This document shows positions 7,318-12,083 of a stretch of 12,083 nt of DNA, piece after piece; position 1 is the stretch's first letter, and the number at the start of each line of letters is the position of its first letter. A program made the position numbers and the translations under genes. This DNA is from Porticoccus sp033791605 (GTDB lineage: Bacteria; Pseudomonadota; Gammaproteobacteria; Pseudomonadales; Porticoccaceae), in assembly GCA_033791605.1 (NCBI GenBank), contig JASJGJ010000056.1, positions 1-12,083 on the forward strand, in the 5' to 3' direction. The notes beneath the pieces were generated by a model. That model was not told where the DNA came from. It did no database searches and saw nothing but the letters and a program-made list of their open reading frames with translations.

Positions 7318-8105
7318 TGACATACCCTAAGCTCCTCGATATCCATAACGCGACCGTGTATCGCGAAACTAAAAAAATATTTGATGGTTTTTCCCTCTCA
7401 GTAGAGCAAGGGCAAAGTACTGCCATTATTGGTCCCAATGGTGCCGGTAAAAGCACCTTGTTGAAATTGTTGTCCCGGGAGCTTTATCCAGTAGTTAAGG
7501 ATGACTCACATGTGAGAATATTGGGTATGGAGCGCCCGGTAATTTGGGAGCTTCGGGAAAAAATAGGGATGGTGTCGGCCGATTTGCAGCAGGACTTTGT
7601 GCCTGAAGTAAGTGGTTTGGGTGTGGTCATTTCCGGATTGCACAATTCCATTGGGCTATTTAATTTTCAGGAAATTACCGAGCCTCAGTTGAAGCGTGGC
7701 CGAGAGGTGCTGGAAGAGTTGGGTATAGAAGACCTGGCAAACCGTCCATACCGTCAGATGTCCACAGGGCAACAGCGCCGTTGTTTACTGGGGCGGGCGT
7801 TGATTCATAACCCGGATCATTTGATCCTTGATGAACCGACAAATGGCCTCGATTTGAATGCAACCTACTATTACCTAAATACCCTTCGCCAACTGCTGCA
7901 GCAGGAAAAAACTATTTTGCTGGCTACCCACCATATTCACGAAATTCCACCGGAAATTCACCGTGTAGTGTTTATTCAAGGTGGCAAAGTAGTGGCAGAC
8001 GGTGATAAGGAAGAGCTACTCACTGATCAATGGATGTCTCGATTGTTTGAGATGCCTTTAGCGGTGACGACGTCCAATGGTTTTTATCAGGTCTTGCCAG
8101 CGTAG
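7317..8105 (+). CDS. Orphan ABC-type ATPase, ModF/YlmA-like
   Basis: This is a single ATP-binding-cassette domain of 262 aa without membrane segments. Walker A is GPNGAGKST at 39-47, the Q-loop region SADLQQ lies at 87-92, and the signature is STGQQRR at 149-155 in place of the usual LSGGQ. Walker B with its catalytic Glu is LILDEPTNGLDL at 169-180, and the H-loop is THH at 204-206. The overall pattern resembles the COG1119 group (ModF/YlmA/YbbA-like ATPases, often named after molybdenum transport), but no permease, binding protein or molybdate gene is nearby. It could energise a distant permease or have a non-transport role. It follows lipA by 40 bases and may be co-transcribed with it; only a weak AGGG precedes its ATG, which touches the mini-ORF stop. 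Confidence 0.88.
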   Translation: MTYPKLLDIHNATVYRETKKIFDGFSLSVEQGQSTAIIGPNGAGKSTLLKLLSRELYPVVKDDSHVRILGMERPVIWELREKIGMVSADLQQDFVPEVSGLGVVISGLHNSIGLFNFQEITEPQLKRGREVLEELGIEDLANRPYRQMSTGQQRRCLLGRALIHNPDHLILDEPTNGLDLNATYYYLNTLRQLLQQEKTILLATHHIHEIPPEIHRVVFIQGGKVVADGDKEELLTDQWMSRLFEMPLAVTTSNGFYQVLPA

Positions 8106-8113
8106 GGCTGGCA
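8095..8113 (+). terminator. Stem-loop over the ABC ATPase stop codon, doubtful terminator
   Basis: TGCCAGC and GCTGGCA form a perfect 7-bp stem with a five-base loop (GTAGG) that contains the TAG stop. The first T-rich tract (TTTT, about 8130) starts some 16 bases after the stem, so this is not a classical intrinsic terminator. It may instead slow exonucleases or partly separate the ATPase from the FKBP gene, which has its own 91-base upstream region. Confidence 0.3.
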
Positions 8114-8196
8114 CAGCATAATTCGCAACTTTTCCTTGGCTTGGGTTTAACCAAAACGGCTGAGGTTCAATCAGAACAAGCAGGGTTTGATTCATC

Positions 8197-8679
8197 ATGA
8201 AAATTAAAAATAATGCTGTGGTCGTTTTTCATTACAAAATGACCGACGAGCACGGTGAGGTTATTGAAAGTTCTATAGGTCAAGAGCCTACAGCCTATTT
8301 GCATGGCTATAAAAATATGATTGAGACATTAGAGCACTCAATGTCAGGTAAAGAAGTGGGTGATAAATACAGTGTGACATTACAGCCGGATATGGCTTAT
8401 GGCCGACTCCGCACGAACAGTGAGCTAAGAGTGTCCATGAAAAATATCCAGCACGAAGGAAAACTTGAGCCAGGTATGATGGTTCCCCTAAAAACCGTGG
8501 AAGGCCTTCGCCCTGTTACCGTAGTTAAAGTTGGTAAGTTTAATGTGGATGTTGATTATAACCATCCGTTGGCGGGTAAAACATTGACGTTTGATGTGGA
8601 AATTGTTGATGTCCGTGAAGCGACCCCTGAAGAGTTGAGTCAGGGGCGCCCTCAGACTGGCGGCGGGTTACAGCATTAA
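8197..8679 (+). CDS. FKBP-type peptidyl-prolyl cis-trans isomerase, SlyD-like
   Basis: This is a cytosolic prolyl isomerase and chaperone-like protein of 160 aa. It aligns along its length with E. coli SlyD: an FKBP half with YLHGYKNMIETLEHSMSGKEVGDKYSV (about residues 34-60) and DMAYG at 65-69, an inserted-flap domain at about 70-120, and the closing FKBP strand NHPLAGKTLTFDVEIVDVREAT at 122-143. The His/Cys-rich nickel-binding tail of E. coli SlyD is missing; the protein ends in a short Gly-rich tail. It may therefore be a housekeeping FKBP rather than a hydrogenase nickel donor, so the gene name is left blank. The ribosome site (CAGGG, 8181-8185) is weak and 11 bases upstream. Its end is four bases from the end of the convergent porin gene. 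Confidence 0.9.
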   Translation: MKIKNNAVVVFHYKMTDEHGEVIESSIGQEPTAYLHGYKNMIETLEHSMSGKEVGDKYSVTLQPDMAYGRLRTNSELRVSMKNIQHEGKLEPGMMVPLKTVEGLRPVTVVKVGKFNVDVDYNHPLAGKTLTFDVEIVDVREATPEELSQGRPQTGGGLQH

Positions 8680-8683
8680 TAAC

Positions 8684-9871
8684 CTAATAAAACTGTAGCA
8701 TGAGGCCTAATGTGACGGTGTCTGTATCGTTGCCAGCATAACCGCCAGCATTGGCGTCACCAGTGACATAGTTTAAATTCACACTCATTTTATTGCCTAA
8801 TATGATGTAGTTTAGTCCCCACTCGGTGGAATCACTTTGACCAGCATCGCTTGGGTTGTTTTCCATATAGCGCACGTAGGGTTGGATTTTCCCCGGCCCA
8901 ACAGGTTTTGGGAAAATATAACCAGCGGTGGCATAAAAAGATTCACCGTCAAACAGACAAAAGCACTCAGTCAGCCCATCTATGGGTGGTGATATCGGAG
9001 TAAAGTCTACATCGATTTCTTTATAACCCGCTTCAAAGTTGAAAACAGCGTTATTTGATAACACTCGCTCTGAGAAAATATCAAACGCATAGGCATTGAA
9101 ATCGCCAGATTCAGACTTGCTTCCAGTGCCATCTGATTGAGATTGAAGGGTGATTGCCGTCGTTAATATATTGCCTTGAGTTCCGTAATAGGTGGCACTT
9201 GTCCAGTAACCTGGGTTGCTTTCTACGTTGAGGAAGCTATAGGCCAATCGACCAGCAAAGAGCAGGTGGTCGGAATCATTACCGTATTTGTCCTCCAAGC
9301 CTTCAAAGGCACCTAATAGGTAATGAAATTTATTTTTCATCCCCCAAAAAACAGCGCCTTCACTACGCCCTAGCTGCCCTGCAGGACCGTCGTAGTCGGC
9401 AGAAAACAAAGGCTGTCTGTATTGGTTCCAGCTCATCCCTGTGTAGGGCCCATTCATACCCGGGCGGTCAGAAGGGACGAGTGTTCGTCCAACCCAGAGA
9501 TTAATGGCTGGGTCATGTTCGAAAGCAAGTATCGCATCAATGGTCATCATTGAGTCGCCTTCATATTTCTCTGTGTTCAGATAGAACTTAAGGTACTTGT
9601 GAAGCTGACCTGCGACATAGAAGCGAAAGCTGTTAATGGAAAACTCTGAGCTGTCATCGACATCACTGTTGCGTGATGCTGTTTGTAGTCGAAGCCCTCC
9701 TCCTACGCTTATCCATTGGGTGTCATTATGAGTTAATGTAATACCGTTCATAGGCGCATCTGCCGAGGCGGGTAGCATTATCAGAGTGGTACATACAACG
9801 GCTGCTCTGACAAAATACTTTGCCAACACTTTTAATGGCAGAGGCTGCCATCTGACACATAATGTACTCAT
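8684..9871 (-). CDS. Outer-membrane porin-like beta-barrel protein (possibly OprO/OprP family)
   Basis: The 395-aa product starts at the ATG whose complement ends at 9871. A strong AAGGGGA ribosome site precedes it, so the in-frame GTG at 9898 is less likely. A signal peptide covers about residues 1-39 (ending PASADA). The mature part is built of alternating hydrophobic/polar strands with many aromatic residues (for example FRFYVAGQLHKYLKFYLN), Gly/Asp-rich loops, and a C-terminal Phe-Tyr ending (LGLMLQFY), the signal used by the BAM assembly machine. The early GGGLRLQTA...F.INSFRFYVAGQLHKYLKF pattern resembles phosphate-selective/OprP-type porins, but substrate cannot be deduced. A CFC pair at about residues 303-305 is unusual because the mature barrel is otherwise free of cysteine. 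It lies 56 bases downstream of rlmA on the same strand. Confidence 0.8.
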   Translation of the reverse strand: MSTLCVRWQPLPLKVLAKYFVRAAVVCTTLIMLPASADAPMNGITLTHNDTQWISVGGGLRLQTASRNSDVDDSSEFSINSFRFYVAGQLHKYLKFYLNTEKYEGDSMMTIDAILAFEHDPAINLWVGRTLVPSDRPGMNGPYTGMSWNQYRQPLFSADYDGPAGQLGRSEGAVFWGMKNKFHYLLGAFEGLEDKYGNDSDHLLFAGRLAYSFLNVESNPGYWTSATYYGTQGNILTTAITLQSQSDGTGSKSESGDFNAYAFDIFSERVLSNNAVFNFEAGYKEIDVDFTPISPPIDGLTECFCLFDGESFYATAGYIFPKPVGPGKIQPYVRYMENNPSDAGQSDSTEWGLNYIILGNKMSVNLNYVTGDANAGGYAGNDTDTVTLGLMLQFY

Positions 9872-9927
9872 CTCGTCCCCTTTATTTTTATAATGCACCT
9901 CTTTGGTGCGGCTCAGTATATAGAGCG

Positions 9928-10791
9928 TTACTGCTTTATTGAAGCTCTACCCCACACCTCATTTTTTATGGGCTGATAAACTCGAATCACAAAATCTATT
10001 TCTGTGTTCAACATGTCAGAGTCGTCTAGCTGGGCTTTAGCTGCGCGATCTCCCTTCCAGTAAAAAGGCGTCATTGATAACAATTGCTTGACGGCATCAT
10101 TGCCCTTTATTTCAAGTTGATAATTAACCTGTTGTTCATCCAATAGTCGAAAACCCTTTGGTCGATCGGGTGGGGTGTGTTTTTGAGCCTCTTTGTAAAT
10201 TAGTGATTTGAGTGAAAATAAATGTTGTGGCCCTGGCGATACAACTACAAAGACTCCATCGGGTATGAGTACTCGTGTCACTTCTTCTATGTCACCTGGT
10301 GCAAATACCCGTAGCAGCGCGTCAACGGATCCGGGTAATACAGGTAAGTTGAAACTGCTGGCTACTGCAATAGTAGGCCCTTTGAGTTGGCGGCTGGCCA
10401 ACTTTGCAGCCTCTCGGGAAATATCAATACCAAATAGGCGAAGGTCGCTCCGTTGTTCCATGAGCTGTTGTAGGTAGTAGCCCTCTCCACAGCCGCTATC
10501 CAGTACAGAGGCTTCAGGTTTCAGGTGATGGTTTAGCATTTCGATGAGTTTTTTTGCTAGTGGTTGATAGTGGCCTGCCGATAAAAAGGCCCGGCGACTA
10601 GCTGCCATCATTTTTGTATCACCAGGATCTGACGAGCTTTTTTGGTGGGCAAGCAAAAGGTTAGTATAGCCTTCCTTTGCAATATCAAAGCTGTGATTGT
10701 TCTCGCAACGCCATTCTTGTTGCGGTATGAGTGTTAGTGCAGATTGGCAGACGGGGCAGGCCCAAATAGATACATGGCTATTGGCGATCAT
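9928..10791 (-). CDS. rlmA: 23S rRNA (guanine-N1)-methyltransferase RlmA
   Basis: RlmA methylates N1 of G745 (E. coli numbering) in helix 35 of 23S rRNA using S-adenosylmethionine. The 287-aa product has the N-terminal zinc ribbon CPVC (Cys12, Cys15), Cys29 and His33 in CENNHSFD, the family's GYTNLL motif and DTKMMAASRRAFLSAGHY stretch (58-75). The SAM-binding motif I, VLDSGCGEGYYLQQL (96-110), is followed by the acidic end of strand two in LFGIDIS. The start ATG (complement of 10789-10791) has a GAGG ribosome site. Homologues giving tylosin or mycinamicin resistance (TlrB group) modify G748 in Gram-positives; the neighbourhood and the gammaproteobacterial character favour the G745 housekeeping enzyme. 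It is transcribed away from rapA and toward the porin gene. Confidence 0.93.
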   Translation of the reverse strand: MIANSHVSIWACPVCQSALTLIPQQEWRCENNHSFDIAKEGYTNLLLAHQKSSSDPGDTKMMAASRRAFLSAGHYQPLAKKLIEMLNHHLKPEASVLDSGCGEGYYLQQLMEQRSDLRLFGIDISREAAKLASRQLKGPTIAVASSFNLPVLPGSVDALLRVFAPGDIEEVTRVLIPDGVFVVVSPGPQHLFSLKSLIYKEAQKHTPPDRPKGFRLLDEQQVNYQLEIKGNDAVKQLLSMTPFYWKGDRAAKAQLDDSDMLNTEIDFVIRVYQPIKNEVWGRASIKQ

Positions 10792-10865
10792 GGGGCCTCG
10801 TTCATTCCAGTTAAGTTAAGGCTGGTGGTTTTTCAGCTAGGTTTAGCTAACCTATCAGTAGGGTC

Positions 10866-10899
10866 GTACAATATAGAAAGTAAATTGTACTCTATATTG
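10866..10899. repeat. Two interleaved perfect inverted repeats
   Basis: GTACAAT (10866-10872) pairs with ATTGTAC (10884-10890), and CAATATAGA (10869-10877) pairs with TCTATATTG (10891-10899). The arms overlap, so only one of the two stems could form at a time in a single strand. The arrangement could equally be two overlapping protein-binding dyads. It sits in the middle of the divergent rlmA/rapA region. Confidence 0.6.
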
Positions 10900-10965
10900 C
10901 TGGGGTCATTTTAACTTTGGGTAGTTTATCCTGTGTAAAATCCCTAAAATACGCGCCCCTGTTTT

Positions 10966-10989
10966 TTGCAAGTTTCGTTGTTGCAAGTT
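10966..10989 (+). repeat. Direct repeat TTGCAAGTT x2 upstream of rapA
   Basis: Two identical 9-base copies occur with starts 15 bases apart, 37 bases before the rapA start. They probably fall within the transcript leader or just around the transcription start. No known box is recognised; TTGCAA is itself palindromic within each copy. Confidence 0.4.
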
Positions 10990-11014
10990 CAGTTTTAACG
11001 ACATCAGTATCATC

Positions 11015-11020
11015 GAGGGT
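11015..11020 (+). promoter_or_regulatory. rapA: Ribosome binding site fixing the rapA TTG start
   Basis: GAGGGT lies five bases before TTG 11026. The following residues (AVTQFIPGQRWISNTESELG) line up with the N-terminus of E. coli RapA (FTLGQRWISDTESELG), so the TTG is the natural start. Confidence 0.7.
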
Positions 11021-11025
11021 CTCAC

Positions 11026-12083
11026 TTGGCAGTAACTCAATTTATACCCGGCCAACGCTGGATTAGTAATACCGAATCTGAGCTTGGTCTGGGCATTGTG
11101 GTGGAAAATTTAAACCGACGGGTGACGTTAAGTTTTCCTGCTGCCAGTGAAGTTAGAACCTATGCTGCAGATAGTGCGCCGTTGAGTCGTGTTGAATACC
11201 CGGTGGGTGAAAATATCACGAGTGCTGATGGCCAGCAGGTGATGGTGACAGAACTCCGTGAGATCGATGGCTGTATTCTCTATATCGGTAAGAATGCTAA
11301 TGGTGACATGACGGAGGTTGAAGAAATTGAACTCGACAGTTTTGTCCGATTCAGTAAACCACAAGACCGTATGTTTGCTGGGCAAATAGAGAAAAACAGT
11401 AGTTTTGAATTGCGTGTGGCAACACTTGAGCATCGTCACAGCTATCAGAAGTCCGATGCCTTTGGTTTACTGGGTGGTCGGGTTCAATTGTTGCCCCATC
11501 AGCTTTACATCGCTAATCAAGTGGGACTGCGTCATGCTCCCAGAGTATTGCTCGCCGATGAGGTGGGGCTGGGTAAGACCATTGAGGCGGGGCTTATTCT
11601 ACATCAGCAGTTAGCCACGGGCCGGGCGGCTCGAGCATTAATTGTGGTTCCAGATAGTCTCATTCATCAGTGGCTGGTAGAGATGCTTCGCCGGTTTAAT
11701 TTGCGTTTTACTATTTTAGATGAAGCCCGTTGTCTTGCGCTGGAAGAGCCGCTCGCTGAAGACGATATTTTCGACTTAGATGAGCCTGAGGATGTGTTAT
11801 CGCTAGAAGAAATAGAAAATCCCTTTGAAACAGCACAGCTAGTTTTGTGTAGTTTGTCATTTTTGACTAAACACCCTCAACGTCATGAGCAAGCATTAAA
11901 GGCTTCGTGGGATCTGATGATTGTCGATGAAGCGCATCATTTAACATGGACAGAAGAGCAGGAGAGCCTTGAATATACATGTATCGAAGCATTGGCAAAG
12001 AAAATACCCGGTTTGTTGTTGCTCACAGCTACACCTGAGCAGCTAGGCGCAGAAGGGCATTTTGCTCGATTGCGATTATTGGA
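11026..12083 (+). CDS. rapA: RNA polymerase-associated ATPase RapA (HepA), N-terminal part, 3' truncated by window
   Basis: RapA is a Swi2/Snf2 translocase that binds RNA polymerase and helps recycle it from stalled or post-termination complexes. The frame stays open for 352 codons to the window edge. Residues 1-110 or so match the N-terminal Tudor-like domains (GQRWISNTESELGLG, FVRFSKPQDRMFAGQI). The helicase core begins near LLPHQLYIANQVG. Motif I is LADEVGLGKT (176-185, Lys184) and motif II is DEAH (301-304). The LLLLTATPEQLG of motif III lies close to the right edge. Compared with E. coli RapA, about 20 extra, mostly acidic residues sit at roughly 236-264 between the RRFNLRF and NPFET motifs. 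It is divergent from rlmA. Confidence 0.95.
   Translation, partial: MAVTQFIPGQRWISNTESELGLGIVVENLNRRVTLSFPAASEVRTYAADSAPLSRVEYPVGENITSADGQQVMVTELREIDGCILYIGKNANGDMTEVEEIELDSFVRFSKPQDRMFAGQIEKNSSFELRVATLEHRHSYQKSDAFGLLGGRVQLLPHQLYIANQVGLRHAPRVLLADEVGLGKTIEAGLILHQQLATGRAARALIVVPDSLIHQWLVEMLRRFNLRFTILDEARCLALEEPLAEDDIFDLDEPEDVLSLEEIENPFETAQLVLCSLSFLTKHPQRHEQALKASWDLMIVDEAHHLTWTEEQESLEYTCIEALAKKIPGLLLLTATPEQLGAEGHFARLRLL

Larger units (their letters stand above)
10792..11025. promoter_or_regulatory. Divergent rlmA/rapA regulatory region
   Basis: This 234-base non-coding stretch must hold promoters for both rlmA (leftward) and rapA (rightward). It contains a TAGGTT/AACCTA dyad at 10838-10854, two interleaved inverted repeats at 10866-10899, A/T-rich -10-like hexamers (TAAAAT at 10936-10941 and again at 10945-10950) without a well-spaced -35, and the direct repeat TTGCAAGTT at 10966-10974 and 10981-10989. 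No open frame of note lies in it. Exact promoters cannot be fixed by eye. Confidence 0.5.

Noticed and set aside
8666..8684. GGTTA/TAACC dyad at the convergent FKBP/porin ends as a bidirectional terminator
   Set aside because: Five base pairs with a nine-base loop and no flanking T-tracts on either strand; probably chance.
9872..9898. GTG start nine codons upstream for the porin
   Set aside because: The ATG at 9871 has a strong AAGGGGA site and gives a normal signal peptide; the extension (MHYKNKGDE) encodes the ribosome site itself.
9895..9909. GCACC/GGTGC hairpin between rlmA and the porin gene
   Set aside because: Only a 5-bp stem, with no T-run on the minus strand; too weak to call a terminator or attenuator.
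10951..10967. GC-rich run followed by TTTTTT upstream of rapA as a terminator
   Set aside because: CGCGCCCC has no complementary arm nearby, so no stem forms before the T-run.
1..12083. A novel defence, mobile or biosynthetic system in the window
   Set aside because: All sizeable genes belong to known housekeeping or common envelope families in conserved order; no transposase, integrase, toxin-antitoxin pair, CRISPR repeat or unassigned large gene was found on either strand.

Overview
The window reads as ordinary chromosome from a gammaproteobacterium of moderate, sub-50 % GC. The gene order mrdA-rodA-mltB-rlpA-dacA-ybeD-lipB-lipA is the Pseudomonas-type version of the E. coli 'rod/dac/lip' cluster. 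The mltB/sltB gene between rodA and rlpA and the divergent rlmA/rapA pair fit a Pseudomonadales/Cellvibrionales-like marine bacterium. That placement is inference; no rRNA or species marker is present.

Bases 1-5232 are a cell-wall block on the + strand. It holds the C-terminal part of the elongation transpeptidase PBP2 (cut by the left edge), its SEDS glycosyltransferase partner RodA, an MltB-type lytic transglycosylase, the septal lipoprotein RlpA and the DD-carboxypeptidase PBP5 (DacA). Together they build, trim and cleave peptidoglycan during rod-shaped growth and division. Bases 5232-7276 are the lipoate block: ybeD, lipB and lipA. LipB moves octanoate from acyl carrier protein to lipoyl domains and LipA inserts the two sulfurs. 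dacA/ybeD and ybeD/lipB overlap by one base each, so this stretch is probably translated in a coupled way.

Bases 7317-8679 (+) carry an orphan ModF/YlmA-like ABC ATPase and a SlyD-like FKBP prolyl isomerase. Transcription then converges on a minus-strand pair: an outer-membrane porin-like beta-barrel (8684-9871) and, upstream of it, rlmA, a 23S rRNA guanine-N1 methyltransferase (9928-10791). A 234-base divergent region with interleaved inverted repeats and a short direct repeat separates rlmA from rapA, the Swi2/Snf2 RNA-polymerase recycling ATPase, which starts at a TTG and runs off the right edge.

No mobile element, CRISPR array, tRNA, rRNA or obvious novel defence system is visible. The best unexplained signals are small. 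A 13-14 codon ORF with a perfect Shine-Dalgarno exactly bridges the lipA stop and the ABC ATPase start. A similarly placed 21-codon ORF bridges mrdA and rodA. There is a hairpin just upstream of lipA, interleaved palindromes in the rlmA/rapA promoter region, and an acidic insertion in RapA.
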